64,000 bases of DNA from Bacteroidales bacterium (GCA_022648545.1 JALCMP010000004.1:1-64000), one strand, 5' to 3'; counted from the first letter of the stretch, positions 10,295-20,526 are shown. Program-made: numbers and translations. The notes: generated from the sequence alone by a model not told the origin.

Positions 10295-11644
10295 ATGAAT
10301 ATTATTATTGCCGGAGCCGGAGATGTTGGAACGCACTTGGCAAAGATGCTCAGCAACGAATCCAATAATCTTACCATAATAGGAGAAGACGAATATAATC
10401 TTAACAAAATAGGCCAGATAGCCGATGCCGTTACCGTACTCGGAAAACCGACATCCATAGATACGTTAAAAAAGGCAGGGGTTGAAAAGGCAGATCTTTT
10501 CATAGCGGTCAGTCCTGCCCAGGAACAGGATGTAAATATAATCAGCGCCCTGCTTGCAAAAAAGATGGGAAGCAAAAAAGTAACGGCCAGGATTAACAAC
10601 GAAGAATATCTTCATTCGGACAACAAGTTGCTTTTTAAGGATATGGGAATAGACCTCCTTTTTTACCCCGAAAAGATTGCTTCATACGAAATAGTAGATC
10701 TTCTTAATGAAACCGGCACATCTGAATTCATGAGTTTCGGAAAAGGGAAACTGCAAATGGTGGTACTGAGAATAGACGACGGCGCCCCGATAATAGATAA
10801 AAACATTTCCGAAATAACTTCCTACGAGGACTATATAAGCTATAAACCGGTTGCCATAGCAAGAAACGGCGATACGATAATCCCGAACAGTGAAACTAAA
10901 TTTATGGAAGGAGACCTCATATACGCCATTTCAACAAAGGAAGGAGTAAAAAAAGTAATGGAATTATCCGGCAAGAACGAAATAGATGTTAAGAAGCTGA
11001 TGGTAGTCGGAGGAGGCAGCATAGGTAAAATGCTTGCTGAAAAGATGGAAAAGCGAGTTGAAATGCTCAAAATAATAGAAATAAAAGAAAACAGATGCGA
11101 ATATCTAGCCCAGGCTCTGAGGGAATCCCTCATAATAAACGGAGACGGTCGCAATACTGATCTGCTTATTTCTGAAAATGTAAAGGATTTCGATGCTTTC
11201 GTTGCAGTTACCGGCAGCTCTGAAACTAATATAATATCCTGCATTGCCGCAAAGAGGATGGGTGTCCCCAAAACCATAGCCGAAGTGGAAAATATAGAAT
11301 ATATCAAACTTGCGGAAGATATGGGCGTGGATTCGGTTATAAACAAAAAACTAATAACAGCGGGCAGGGTATTCCGATTTACATTAACGAACAAGGTAGA
11401 ATCCATAAAATGCCTTAACGGTTCGGAAGCCGAAATACTGGAATATATTGTCAATCCTAAAAGCCTTATAACCCAAGGGCCCATAAAGGACCTCGACTTT
11501 CCCGTAGGAGCCATAATAGGAGGAGTAATGACTAACAAAGAAGGTAAGATTGCAAACGAATATACTACGATAAATCCTTATGACAGAGTTGTCGTTTTCG
11601 CTCTTCCTGAAGCTCTTTCAGACGTTAACAAATTTTTCATTTAA
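10295..11644 (+). CDS. trkA: Trk system potassium uptake protein TrkA
   Basis: A 449-residue cytoplasmic regulatory subunit that binds NAD(H) and gates the TrkH/TrkG potassium channel. It has two tandem RCK units: a first Rossmann domain beginning MNIIIAGAGDVGTHLAK, then a TrkA_C domain (about 140-220), and a second Rossmann domain beginning KLMVVGGGSIGKMLAE near residue 232, then a second TrkA_C. Length is normal. The channel gene trkH is not next to it here. The gene has its own TATATTTG promoter, and its last 8 bases overlap the convergent HTH gene. Confidence 0.93.
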   Translation: MNIIIAGAGDVGTHLAKMLSNESNNLTIIGEDEYNLNKIGQIADAVTVLGKPTSIDTLKKAGVEKADLFIAVSPAQEQDVNIISALLAKKMGSKKVTARINNEEYLHSDNKLLFKDMGIDLLFYPEKIASYEIVDLLNETGTSEFMSFGKGKLQMVVLRIDDGAPIIDKNISEITSYEDYISYKPVAIARNGDTIIPNSETKFMEGDLIYAISTKEGVKKVMELSGKNEIDVKKLMVVGGGSIGKMLAEKMEKRVEMLKIIEIKENRCEYLAQALRESLIINGDGRNTDLLISENVKDFDAFVAVTGSSETNIISCIAAKRMGVPKTIAEVENIEYIKLAEDMGVDSVINKKLITAGRVFRFTLTNKVESIKCLNGSEAEILEYIVNPKSLITQGPIKDLDFPVGAIIGGVMTNKEGKIANEYTTINPYDRVVVFALPEALSDVNKFFI

Positions 11645-12044
11645 CCTTCCCCCTGTTTTTCTCCTCTTTTAGGAGCGAACTTATATCCACTTTATTCCGT
11701 TTCATCGCATTATACAAAGTCCGCTTGTCCCCGAAACCGGATATAATAGCTATATCCTCCATATTAAGGCATTTGTCATCGCTTTTCCGCTCATTAAGTC
11801 CTTTTATGAACGATTCTGCATATTCCAGTCTTACTGAATTTATGAATTCTCTGAAATTGGTTCCGAATATCCTCGGAAACACGGAAGAGACATAAGTTCT
11901 ATTGCTGCCTACCTCGTTGACAAGGTCCGTCAACTTCATCTCCGGATTAAGATACAAATGTTTACCGTAAACAGCATCCAGAATACGTTTTGCAAGATCT
12001 TCCAGAATTTCCCTCCCGGGATGCTTTCCATTATTGCACGACAT
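11637..12044 (-). CDS. Small AraC-type HTH protein
   Basis: A 135-residue protein consisting only of an AraC-like (HTH_18) DNA-binding domain: a first helix-turn-helix around KLTDLVNEVGSNRTYVSSVFPRIFG and a second around MEDIAIISGFGDKRTLYNAMKRN. There is no sensor or membrane segment. Its ATG directly follows the TAA of the upstream membrane-bound AraC-type gene (TAAATG), so it is probably translationally coupled. Its domain parallels the C-terminal domain of that protein, which suggests duplication and perhaps a hetero-oligomeric pair; this is inference. Confidence 0.75.
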   Translation of the reverse strand: MSCNNGKHPGREILEDLAKRILDAVYGKHLYLNPEMKLTDLVNEVGSNRTYVSSVFPRIFGTNFREFINSVRLEYAESFIKGLNERKSDDKCLNMEDIAIISGFGDKRTLYNAMKRNKVDISSLLKEEKNRGKVK

Positions 12045-13196
12045 TTATAAAAAATATTCCGAGATAGATATTTCTTCCTTATGCTCGAGCTTGTCATTTA
12101 TCTCGCGACACCACAGGCCGGGGGTATATCCCGTATTTATCTTAAAAGCCGTAGAAAAAGAAGGAACAGTCTTGAATCCGCTCAACTTGCAAAGCTCGGG
12201 AACAGGCATATTTGGATTCCTTAAATACACAAGACAGGCCTCTCTTACCCTGTAATAATTAACAAACTGGTTAAAATTCTTGGATACCCTGGTATTCAAT
12301 GCCTTCGACAAATAAGACCGGTTCGTGTATATATTTCTGGCAACCTCTTCCATTTTAAGATCGGTTTTAAGGTAGGGCTTCTTCTCCTCAAAGAAATCCA
12401 CTAACCTGGTTATTACCCTGTAATCCTCGCACGCCCCCTTTTCCTCAACATATGGAGGATAGGATTTCTCCTTGTTCCTTTCCCCCGAGACATAGGATTT
12501 CACTCTGTACTTCTCCGACATTTCCCATATGAAAAAGCAAGTTTGAGCTGCAAAGGTTGCAATGAAGGAAAGCCATAAATGGAATCGGCCCAATCCGGAC
12601 ATAAAAGACCATAATAATATTCCGCAGAGACCCATTCCGAAAATAATGATTTTCCCCGATCTTGCAGCCAGGATTTCGGAAAATTCCCTTCCGAATTCAC
12701 CGAACCGCCTCATAAGATAAAAAATCGCAATGATCCCCAATACAATATACGCCGATATAGTTGCAGCTGACAGTATGATTATATAAAACCGGAAAGAAAT
12801 CAAGGATCCCGACAGCAGAATATCTATAACGGATATAAAAAACGGCACACCGGCCAAAACAGAATAGAAGATTTTCCGACTTCCTGCGATTATGCCGGAT
12901 TTCTGCATGGCCGCCACGGCCAAAGGCAGGGAAGATGCGATAAACAACAATATCGATCTTTTATTAAAACCGGCCTGCGGAATATCCAGACCGTAAACAC
13001 CGGCATAGTTCTGAATATGCACTATAAGGGACATGAGAATTATTAAAATAAAAGACAGTATGCTTCTGACTCTGAAGAATCTCAGATATTTATCCTTACT
13101 GAGAAAAGCAATGTAAACTATCAAAATACCGTAAAACGGTAACGACACCAGTTGAGGTGTAACTTCTAATTTTAAAAATACAGAATTCATAAACAA
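12045..13196 (-). CDS. Membrane-anchored AraC family regulator
   Basis: A 383-residue protein with about six or seven hydrophobic segments in residues 15-235 (for example SILSFILIILMSLIVHI, FYIIILSAATISAYIVLGIIAIFYL, LWLSFIATFAAQTCFFIWEM), a basic linker, and a C-terminal AraC HTH domain (about 275-370: KMEEVARNIYTNRSYLSKALN and VPELCKLSGFKTVPSFSTAFKINTGYTPG). Multi-pass membrane AraC regulators are known in Bacteroidota; their signals are mostly unknown. It heads a two-gene unit with the small HTH protein. A near-consensus -7 box (TAACTTTA, 13211-13218) lies 14 bases upstream of the ATG. Confidence 0.82.
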   Translation of the reverse strand: MFMNSVFLKLEVTPQLVSLPFYGILIVYIAFLSKDKYLRFFRVRSILSFILIILMSLIVHIQNYAGVYGLDIPQAGFNKRSILLFIASSLPLAVAAMQKSGIIAGSRKIFYSVLAGVPFFISVIDILLSGSLISFRFYIIILSAATISAYIVLGIIAIFYLMRRFGEFGREFSEILAARSGKIIIFGMGLCGILLWSFMSGLGRFHLWLSFIATFAAQTCFFIWEMSEKYRVKSYVSGERNKEKSYPPYVEEKGACEDYRVITRLVDFFEEKKPYLKTDLKMEEVARNIYTNRSYLSKALNTRVSKNFNQFVNYYRVREACLVYLRNPNMPVPELCKLSGFKTVPSFSTAFKINTGYTPGLWCREINDKLEHKEEISISEYFL

Positions 13197-13306
13197 AATT
13201 TTTCGTTTTGTAAAGTTACGAACCTGTAAAATTCATATGCAAGAAAATAACCCCCGATACATTAACTTTTTACGATTAAAAAATTAACAAAAAAAATTTC
13301 AGACGA

Positions 13307-14257
13307 TTATTGCTTTATTTTATCAAAACCTTTCCCGTAAACCCCCATTACATTGCCAACAGACATAAATGCATCTTTATCTACGGATTTTACTACTTTA
13401 TAAATGGAGTTCAGATCGGTTTTTCTTACCAGCACAAGCAATACTTTCCCGGGATTCTTCGTATACCAGCCCTGAGAATCGAGAACAGTAACGCCTCTGC
13501 CCATGACTCCGGTTATATAATCCGCAATTCCGGAATATTTTTTTGAAAAAATAAAGACCTGAAGTGATTGTTTGGTCCCGGATATATATAAGTCTATCGT
13601 ATAACTTGTGGTTCCTATCAACAAATAGCCGTAGAGGAGTCTGGCAAATCTTTCCCCGAAGCTTTCCATTCCTATGATATTTCCGGCGGCATCGGTAATT
13701 TCCTTAGCAGGAAGAAGAAGGGAAGATGCAATTACAAAAATATCTATTAGAAGTATAACCTTACCGGGAGAGATGTTCCGGTACTTGGAAACCATAAGAG
13801 CTATTATATCCGTTCCGCCCGTACTGCCTCCCTGGGAAAAGCACATGCCTATCCCGAAGCCGGCCACGGCACCTCCGAAAATGGAACAAAGTAATTTTCC
13901 GTTGGATATCGCAATTTCATTAATAAACGTTTGAGGAACAAAACGGGGAACCAGATCAAAAAATACGGATGCTATTATTATGGCGTACACGGTTTTTATT
14001 CCAAAAGATCCGCCGAGGACTTTAAGAGAGATCAAGAGGAGTATAAGATTCATTATGAAAAAGGAAATGCTTACCGGTATATCAAAGGCATACAATAATA
14101 TTGCAGAAATGCCGGTAACTCCTCCGCCCACCAGATTATTGGGGATCAGGAAGATGACCCATCCGAGCACATAAGAAAGAAGCCCCAGCGTTATAAAGAA
14201 ATACTCCTTCAAACCAATCCAGAAATGTCCGGATCCCGATTTTAATAAATTTCCCAT
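13307..14257 (-). CDS. YitT family membrane protein (second copy)
   Basis: A 316-residue protein with five or six membrane segments (DUF161, about residues 15-210) and a C-terminal soluble DUF2179 domain with MGRGVTVLDSQGWYTKNPGKVLLVLVRK and FMSVGNVMGVYGKGFDKI. The Gly-rich motif GGVTGISAILLYAF and SQGGSTGGTDIIALMVSKY are family hallmarks. The function of YitT proteins is not established. It starts immediately after the stop of a paralogue (TAAATG), so the two are one transcript. Compared with its neighbour it has an insert around KEITDAAGNIIGMESFGERFARL. Confidence 0.88.
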   Translation of the reverse strand: MGNLLKSGSGHFWIGLKEYFFITLGLLSYVLGWVIFLIPNNLVGGGVTGISAILLYAFDIPVSISFFIMNLILLLISLKVLGGSFGIKTVYAIIIASVFFDLVPRFVPQTFINEIAISNGKLLCSIFGGAVAGFGIGMCFSQGGSTGGTDIIALMVSKYRNISPGKVILLIDIFVIASSLLLPAKEITDAAGNIIGMESFGERFARLLYGYLLIGTTSYTIDLYISGTKQSLQVFIFSKKYSGIADYITGVMGRGVTVLDSQGWYTKNPGKVLLVLVRKTDLNSIYKVVKSVDKDAFMSVGNVMGVYGKGFDKIKQ

Positions 14258-15220
14258 TTAATTTAATATTTCGGATTTATTATCGTCACCACCTTCTATA
14301 ATACGCTGAAGGGTGGTCTTTTTTATCTTCTTACCACTGACAATTGCCGGCTTTTCCTTTATTTTTTCAAAACCTTCTCCGTAGACGCCCATTACGGAAG
14401 AGACGGAAATGAACGCATTATCATCTACGGCTTTTATTGCAGCGGTCAGATGAGACAGCTGGAACTTTCTGGCTATTACCAACAATACGTTGCTTTCTTT
14501 TTGAGAATACCACCCTACGGATTTAAGCGCAGTTACTCCTCTGTCCATATCATGGACGAGCATATCCGCAATATCCTTATATTTCGGAGAGATTATTATA
14601 ATCTGTACGGATTGCTTCGAACCGGTTAAAAGGAGATCCACCATAAATGAAAAGGAGACCAATTCTATATATCCGTAAACCACATCCTGAAGTCCTTTGC
14701 CGGGCAAGAATAAAATAGATCCTATTATTATTATATCGGAGTACATATAGAATTTGCCTATCGACAAATTCTTGTACTTTGCAACTATGAGAGCCAGAAT
14801 ATCAGTACCGCCTGTACTGCCCCCCTGGAAAAATATAGCAACTATACCAAAAGCGCTAAGGCTTCCTCCGATTATGGCATTTATTAACTTTTCATCTATA
14901 TCAGAAAAATTAGTTATACATCCGAAACGCGGCAGTACGTTGAATAAAAGCGTAGCCAGCAAAATACTGTATATCGTTTTAAATCCGAATTTGTTGCCAA
15001 GCACGATCGTTCCCATGAGCAACAAAACGGCATTTATGCCGACATAAGAATATGAAACGCCCAAACCGGTTGCAAAGTATATTATGGAAGACATACCGGT
15101 AACTCCCCCACCTGCAATACCTTTTGGTATTAAAAATGCTACCCATCCAAAGCAGTATAAAAATACTCCTACGGATATTATTCCGTAGCTCTTAAGAATT
15201 TTAAATAAACTGACGCGCAT
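14258..15220 (-). CDS. YitT family membrane protein (first copy)
   Basis: A 320-residue paralogue of the next gene, with the same layout: membrane DUF161 part containing GGGVTGMSSIIYFATG and FQGGSTGGTDILALIVAKY, then a DUF2179 domain with MDRGVTALKSVGWYSQKESNVLLVIARK. It carries a short basic C-terminal tail (SGKKIKKTTLQRIIEGGDDNKSE) missing from its partner. The tandem arrangement suggests a local duplication and possibly a hetero-oligomer. It starts 40 bases after the leuS stop and may be read from the leuS promoter, as I see no clear promoter in that gap. Confidence 0.88.
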   Translation of the reverse strand: MRVSLFKILKSYGIISVGVFLYCFGWVAFLIPKGIAGGGVTGMSSIIYFATGLGVSYSYVGINAVLLLMGTIVLGNKFGFKTIYSILLATLLFNVLPRFGCITNFSDIDEKLINAIIGGSLSAFGIVAIFFQGGSTGGTDILALIVAKYKNLSIGKFYMYSDIIIIGSILFLPGKGLQDVVYGYIELVSFSFMVDLLLTGSKQSVQIIIISPKYKDIADMLVHDMDRGVTALKSVGWYSQKESNVLLVIARKFQLSHLTAAIKAVDDNAFISVSSVMGVYGEGFEKIKEKPAIVSGKKIKKTTLQRIIEGGDDNKSEILN

Positions 15221-15260
15221 AAAAATAAATCAATAATATTAACGTGCACGACAGAACCGA

Positions 15261-18050
15261 TCAGCAAACTACATTAACTATTCGGCCTGGAACGACTATG
15301 ATTTTTCTGATCTGTCTGCCGTTCAAATATCTTACGGTATCTTTATATTCTATCACTTCTTTTCTTACATCTTCCTGTGACATGGATCTTGGCAAATTGA
15401 TTTTGAATCTTGTCTTTCCATTAAAAGAAACAGGATATTCCACTTCATCTTCTACGGTAAGAGATGCATCATAACATGGAAAAGGAGCAAAGGAGACACT
15501 TCTTTCATTGCCGAGCAAATGCCATAATTCTTCACAAAGATGAGGTGCAAAAGGAGATAGCAGCACAACAACTTTCTCTAATACAGCACGTTTGTTGCAT
15601 TTCATATCAGACAATTCATTAACGGCAATCATAAAAGCACTTACCGAAGTATTATATGAAAATGCTTCAATGTCTTCTTCAACTTTTCCTATAAGCTTAT
15701 GCAGGGTTTTCAATTCTCCGGCGGACGGCTTTTCTTCGGAAACAAGGAAAACGCCCTTATCGTCGAAGAACAATTTCCAGAACTTTCTAAGGAAACGGGA
15801 AACACCGTCTATTCCTTTGGTATCCCAAGGTTTCGATTGTTCAACAGGTCCGAGGAACATTTCATAAAGCCTTAGAGTATCGGCTCCGTATGTATCACAT
15901 ATATTGTCAGGATTAACAACATTGAACATGCTCTTGCTCATTTTCTCGACCGCATATCCGCAAACATATTCGCCGTCTTCCAGAATAAATTCGGCATCGG
16001 CATATTCCGGAGACAATTTACGAAAGGCTTCCGTATCCAGCTTGTCGTTATCCACTATATTTATATTGACATGTATCGGTGTCGTCTCGTATTTGTCTTT
16101 AAGGTTGTAAGATACGAATTTGTTCGTCCCTATTATCCTGTACACGAAATTCGAACGCCCCTGTATCATCCCCTGGTTTACAAGTTTCCTGAAAGGTTCC
16201 GGTTCGGCAACATACCCCAGATCATAAAGGAATTTGTTCCAGAAACGAGAATATATCAGATGCCCGGTAGCATGTTCCGTTCCTCCGACATAAAGATCCA
16301 CGTTTCTCCAATATTCGTCGGCTTCTCTGCTCACCAGCTCCCTGTCGTTATGTGGATCCATATACCTCAAATAGTATGCGCTGCTGCCCGCAAAACCCGG
16401 CATAGTACTAGTTTCCAAAGGATAGCCCTTGTATGTCCAGTTTTTAGCCCTGGCAAGAGGCGGTTCACCATCTTCCGTAGGGAGAAATTTATCAACATCA
16501 GGAAGCATAAGCGGAAGTTCGGATTCCGGAAGGGGGGTTGCAATACCATCCTTATAATATATAGGAAAAGGTTCTCCCCAGTAACGCTGGCGGGAAAATA
16601 TGGCATCCCTTATCCTGAAATTCGTTTTTTTCTTCCCTATATGCATTTTTTCAACCGCATCCAGAGCTGCAGGTATGGCTTCCTTTACGGTTTTGCCGTT
16701 CAGGAATCCGGAATTACACATGATTCCGTCTTTTGCATCAAAACTTTCGCGGCTTACGTCGCATCCTTCTATCACGGGAATTATAGGAAGATCGAATTTT
16801 CTTGCAAACGCATAATCCCTGCTGTCATGTGCAGGAACAGCCATTATAGCCCCTGTCCCATAACCCGACAGTACATATTCGCTTATCCAGACCGGGATTT
16901 TCTTTCCGGTAAAGGGATTTATGGAATAAGATCCTGAGAACACTCCGGTTACGGTCCTTGTCTCGGCCATCCTTTCCCTTTCGGTCTTCTTAGCACACTG
17001 CTTTATATAAGAATCGACGGCATCTTTTTGTCCTTTGGAAGTTAGTTTGGATACCCATTCGCTTTCAGGAGCAAGCACCATGAAAGTAACACCGAATATC
17101 GTATCCGCCCTTGTTGTGAAGATAATCATGTCGTATCCCTTATCTCCGGCATTAAAATTAACGGGATCCGGATTGAAAGTCTTGAATACTACTTCTGTTC
17201 CGGTTGATTTTCCTATCCAGTTACGCTGCATCTCCTTTAGGGAGTCGCTCCATTGAAGATCGTCAAGGCCATTCAAAAGCCTGTCTGCATAGGCAGAGAC
17301 TCTCAATTGCCACTGTTTCATTTTTTTCTGGATCACAGGAAAACCTCCTCTGACCGAAATTCCTTCCTTCACTTCGTCATTGGCCAGCACAGTACCAAGT
17401 TTAGCACACCAGTTGACCGAAGTTTCGCCAAGATATGCTATCCTGTAATTCATAAGGATATCGCTCTTTTCAGCTTCGGTTGCCGAATTCCACTCGGAAG
17501 CATCAAATATCCTTTCCGAACTGCATGCGGCATTTACGTTGGCATTGCCCTCCTTCTCAAATATACTTACAAGTTTTTCTACAGGTTCGGCTTTACCGGA
17601 ATTATTATCATAATAATGTCCGAACATTTTAAGGAAAGCCCACTGGGTCCATTTATAATATGAAGGATCACATGTTCTTACTTCACGACTCCAGTCGAAA
17701 GAAAAACCTATTCTGTCGAGTTGCTCCCTGTATCTCCTTATGTTGTTCTCGGTAGTTTTCTGCGGATGCTGTCCGGTTTGTATAGCATATTGCTCGGCCG
17801 GAAGACCAAAGGCATCGTACCCCATGGGATGAAGGACATTATACCCTCTGAGCCTCATATAACGGCTGTATATATCGCTGGCTATGTATCCGAGCGGATG
17901 TCCGACGTGCAGGCCGGCTCCCGAAGGATAAGGAAACATATCCAAAACATAATATTTTGGTCTGGATTTATCGGTCTCTACTTTAAATGTCTTATTTTTT
18001 GACCAATATTCCTGCCATTTTCTTTCAATTTTCAAGAAATCGTACTCCAT
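15261..18050 (-). CDS. leuS: Leucyl-tRNA synthetase
   Basis: A 929-residue class I synthetase charging tRNA-Leu. HIGH appears as [16 protein letters not shown] near residue 42, the KMSKS loop as [15 protein letters not shown] near 705, and the editing domain includes [19 protein letters not shown] and [15 protein letters not shown]. Relative to typical bacterial LeuRS (about 860 residues) it is somewhat long, with insertions in the N-terminal third ([19 protein letters not shown]...) and around [20 protein letters not shown]; similar insertions are seen in other Bacteroidota LeuRS. A TACCTTTG promoter lies 21 bases upstream. Confidence 0.97.
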   Translation of the reverse strand: MEYDFLKIERKWQEYWSKNKTFKVETDKSRPKYYVLDMFPYPSGAGLHVGHPLGYIASDIYSRYMRLRGYNVLHPMGYDAFGLPAEQYAIQTGQHPQKTTENNIRRYREQLDRIGFSFDWSREVRTCDPSYYKWTQWAFLKMFGHYYDNNSGKAEPVEKLVSIFEKEGNANVNAACSSERIFDASEWNSATEAEKSDILMNYRIAYLGETSVNWCAKLGTVLANDEVKEGISVRGGFPVIQKKMKQWQLRVSAYADRLLNGLDDLQWSDSLKEMQRNWIGKSTGTEVVFKTFNPDPVNFNAGDKGYDMIIFTTRADTIFGVTFMVLAPESEWVSKLTSKGQKDAVDSYIKQCAKKTERERMAETRTVTGVFSGSYSINPFTGKKIPVWISEYVLSGYGTGAIMAVPAHDSRDYAFARKFDLPIIPVIEGCDVSRESFDAKDGIMCNSGFLNGKTVKEAIPAALDAVEKMHIGKKKTNFRIRDAIFSRQRYWGEPFPIYYKDGIATPLPESELPLMLPDVDKFLPTEDGEPPLARAKNWTYKGYPLETSTMPGFAGSSAYYLRYMDPHNDRELVSREADEYWRNVDLYVGGTEHATGHLIYSRFWNKFLYDLGYVAEPEPFRKLVNQGMIQGRSNFVYRIIGTNKFVSYNLKDKYETTPIHVNINIVDNDKLDTEAFRKLSPEYADAEFILEDGEYVCGYAVEKMSKSMFNVVNPDNICDTYGADTLRLYEMFLGPVEQSKPWDTKGIDGVSRFLRKFWKLFFDDKGVFLVSEEKPSAGELKTLHKLIGKVEEDIEAFSYNTSVSAFMIAVNELSDMKCNKRAVLEKVVVLLSPFAPHLCEELWHLLGNERSVSFAPFPCYDASLTVEDEVEYPVSFNGKTRFKINLPRSMSQEDVRKEVIEYKDTVRYLNGRQIRKIIVVPGRIVNVVC

Positions 18051-18070
18051 TTTCGCGCATTTATAACACG

Positions 18071-18078
18071 CAAAGGTA
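18071..18078 (-). promoter_or_regulatory. -7 element of leuS
   Basis: TACCTTTG on the minus strand, exact TAnnTTTG match, 20 bases between it and the leuS ATG at 18050. No convincing -33 TTTG at the right spacing. Confidence 0.5.
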
Positions 18079-18089
18079 ACATAAATTAT

Positions 18090-19538
18090 TTATTTCTTGA
18101 GTTTAATGGAGGAGGATTTCTTCAATCTGAAATATACAGGTATTGAGGTTCTAACCTTAACCGGAGTTCCCTTAAGCATTGCGGGCATCCATTTTGGAGA
18201 GGCGGAAACAACCTTGAGCACTTCGGCATCTATTTCCGGGCTGACGGAATGGGTTATTTTCACATCAGATACATTGCCGTCCTTATTTATTACGAACTGA
18301 ACTTCCACAACTCCGCTTACCCTGTCCTTTACAGCCCTTTCGGGATATTTCATATACTTATAGACCCACCTGTTGAGAAAAGCCTTTTCGTCTCCGTGCA
18401 TGAAAGTCGCACGTTCGTCCACGTCGAATTGGGAATAACATTGTCCTCCTGCAGCAGAAGCATTTGCAGATTTAGGATTGTGTTTTATCCTTTCGGCCTT
18501 CTTTTCGGTGCATGCAGCAGCATTGGCGAAAGAATAAACATATCCGGTTATGCGCATCATCAAATCATAATCCAGCAGCCCCGGCACATCCCGGGCCGAA
18601 TGATAATCGGAATTCAGTCCGGTGGTAAACAGAAGCGAAGGAATCCCGGCTTCGTAAAACAGCCTGTGCGAAGAAGGAAAGCCATCTTCAACTATAAACC
18701 CCGGAGAGGGGAACATTATATTGGAGGAAACAGCTGCTACCAGTCTGCGCAAATAATTGTTTCCCGCGGAAGTAAACACCGAAAATCCCATTCCGGAATC
18801 ATCGCGTCCTACCATATCCAGATTTATCATCATGGATATATCCTTTACGTTATTTTTGAAGGAACGGTTTAAAAAACACCATGTTCCGGCAAGACTCTGT
18901 TCGTCCGCCCCGGTAAAAAGGAACAAAACCGACCTCTTGAACAGAAATGAAGTAGAACGGATCTGCTTTGCAAGAGCCAGAAGGCAGGCGACCCCGGAAG
19001 CATTAGCATCGGCACCCCGGTAAATCTGTTCCACGCTGCGGCCGTCGACAGTCATGTCGTTCACCCCCATTCCGTCGTAATGAGCGGCTATTACTATATA
19101 CTGATTCTTAAGCTTAGCGTCGTAGCCCTGAACCACGGCGGCAATATTTCTTGAATGTATAGTATCCTTAGATACTGCTCCGGCAAAAGGAGGAGCGGTA
19201 ATATAAAAATCATCACCTTCAAGCGGGGATAATAATTCGAGACCATCATCGGACAATCTTTTATAAATATAACGGGCGGCCGACATTTCACCGGGAGTTC
19301 CGGCATAACGGCCTTTAAGGGAATCAGAAGAAAGAACGGCTATATCTTTTTTAATATGACGTATTATTTCGGAATAATCTCCGCTCATCGATTTCGGGAC
19401 GAAATCCAGAGTATCGGCAGCAGTCTTCTTCCCATGTTTTCCCGACAGGGGAATCCTAATATCCTGCGCATATGTATTCGCAAGACCGAACGTAAAAATA
19501 AAAACGATCGGCGCAACGATTTCAAATATTTTTCTCAT
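18090..19538 (-). CDS. Secreted M28 peptidase fused to a TonB C-terminal domain
   Basis: A 482-residue exported protein. I start it at 19538 (MRKIFEIVAP), which gives a good signal peptide and a 17-base overlap with phoH; the track start adds 12 residues. Residues about 80-340 form an M28 zinc-aminopeptidase domain: VIAAHYDG, GADANASGVA, LFTGADEQSLAGT, MINLDMVGRDD and SDYHSARD. The last 90 residues are a TonB C-terminal domain (YMKYPERAVKDRVSGVVEVQFVINKDGNVSDVKI). The usual G-A-x-D-N-x-S-G motif has Ala in the bridging-Asp position, and the catalytic EE pair is DE. Activity is therefore uncertain. Confidence 0.85.
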   Translation of the reverse strand: MRKIFEIVAPIVFIFTFGLANTYAQDIRIPLSGKHGKKTAADTLDFVPKSMSGDYSEIIRHIKKDIAVLSSDSLKGRYAGTPGEMSAARYIYKRLSDDGLELLSPLEGDDFYITAPPFAGAVSKDTIHSRNIAAVVQGYDAKLKNQYIVIAAHYDGMGVNDMTVDGRSVEQIYRGADANASGVACLLALAKQIRSTSFLFKRSVLFLFTGADEQSLAGTWCFLNRSFKNNVKDISMMINLDMVGRDDSGMGFSVFTSAGNNYLRRLVAAVSSNIMFPSPGFIVEDGFPSSHRLFYEAGIPSLLFTTGLNSDYHSARDVPGLLDYDLMMRITGYVYSFANAAACTEKKAERIKHNPKSANASAAGGQCYSQFDVDERATFMHGDEKAFLNRWVYKYMKYPERAVKDRVSGVVEVQFVINKDGNVSDVKITHSVSPEIDAEVLKVVSASPKWMPAMLKGTPVKVRTSIPVYFRLKKSSSIKLKK

Positions 19539-20523
19539 TTTCTTCCTTGTCTCTTTCGTCAAAAGCCTTAACAATTTTGCTTACAAGAGGATGTCTTACA
19601 ATATCCTCTCTGGTAAAATTCACCTGCGCTATTCCGCGCACATGTTTCAGCAACCCTATAGCCTTAACAAGACCGGAATCCTCCTTATTGGGAAGATCTA
19701 TCTGCGTCATATCTCCGGTTACTATAAATTTTGAATTATTACCCATCCTCGTAAGGAACATCTTAAGCTGCCCCAGGCTGGTATTTTGCGCTTCGTCGAG
19801 TATAACGAATGAATTTTCGAGAGTGCGGCCACGCATATATGCCAAAGGGGCGATTTGTATTATACCCTCTTCCATGAGCAATTTAAGCTTCTGGTGGGGT
19901 ATCATATCCATAAGAGCATCGTAAAGAGGCTGCAGATAAGGATCCAGCTTATCCTTCAGATCTCCGGGGAGAAAGCCCAGCCTCTCGCCGGCCTCCACCG
20001 CCGGTCTGGTAAGAACCAGCTTTTTCACTTCTCTGTTCTTAAGAGCCCTGGCTGCCAATGCTATGGCAGTATAGGTTTTACCGGTACCGGCGGGTCCCAG
20101 GGCAAAAACCAGATCGTCCTTATAATAATCATCTACCAGCTTTTTCTGATGCCTGGTACGCGCCTTTATGATTTTACCATCCGTTCCGAACACTATTATG
20201 TCGGAATTTTCCATATCCTGAACAGAATCGCCTTCAAGTATTTCCTGTGCACTAAGTTCCGACTCGTAATCGTCGTGCTCAAACAATCTGTCCACGTCTA
20301 CTATCTCCAGTTTCCTGCCGGACTTGCGGAGATCTATCATGGATTTGAGCGAAGCTTCAAAATTAGCAATATCCTTATACCCTCCCTTTAACAAAATCAC
20401 ATTACCTCTAACCACACTCTTCATTTTTGGGAAAAAAGAACGCAGCCTGTCTATAAGTTTGTCGTTTACACCAAAGACATCCACAGGATCCACATCTCCT
20501 ACAACAATCTTCTTTTCTGCCAT
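19522..20523 (-). CDS. phoH: PhoH family ATPase
   Basis: A 333-residue cytoplasmic protein with a PhoH ATPase domain: Walker A GPAGTGKT (143-150), Walker B SFVILDEAQN and the arginine-rich RGRTLEN segment. The N-terminal 110 residues form the KH-like part typical of long bacterial PhoH proteins, which are linked to RNA metabolism and often sit near ybeY (not seen here). It starts three bases after the capA-like gene and overlaps the M28-TonB gene, so these are one transcript. Confidence 0.92.
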   Translation of the reverse strand: MAEKKIVVGDVDPVDVFGVNDKLIDRLRSFFPKMKSVVRGNVILLKGGYKDIANFEASLKSMIDLRKSGRKLEIVDVDRLFEHDDYESELSAQEILEGDSVQDMENSDIIVFGTDGKIIKARTRHQKKLVDDYYKDDLVFALGPAGTGKTYTAIALAARALKNREVKKLVLTRPAVEAGERLGFLPGDLKDKLDPYLQPLYDALMDMIPHQKLKLLMEEGIIQIAPLAYMRGRTLENSFVILDEAQNTSLGQLKMFLTRMGNNSKFIVTGDMTQIDLPNKEDSGLVKAIGLLKHVRGIAQVNFTREDIVRHPLVSKIVKAFDERDKEENEKNI

Positions 20524-20526
20524 ATA

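Noticed and set aside
16071-16937. A 288-residue + strand ORF inside leuS
   Set aside because: Shadow of leuS with no family resemblance.
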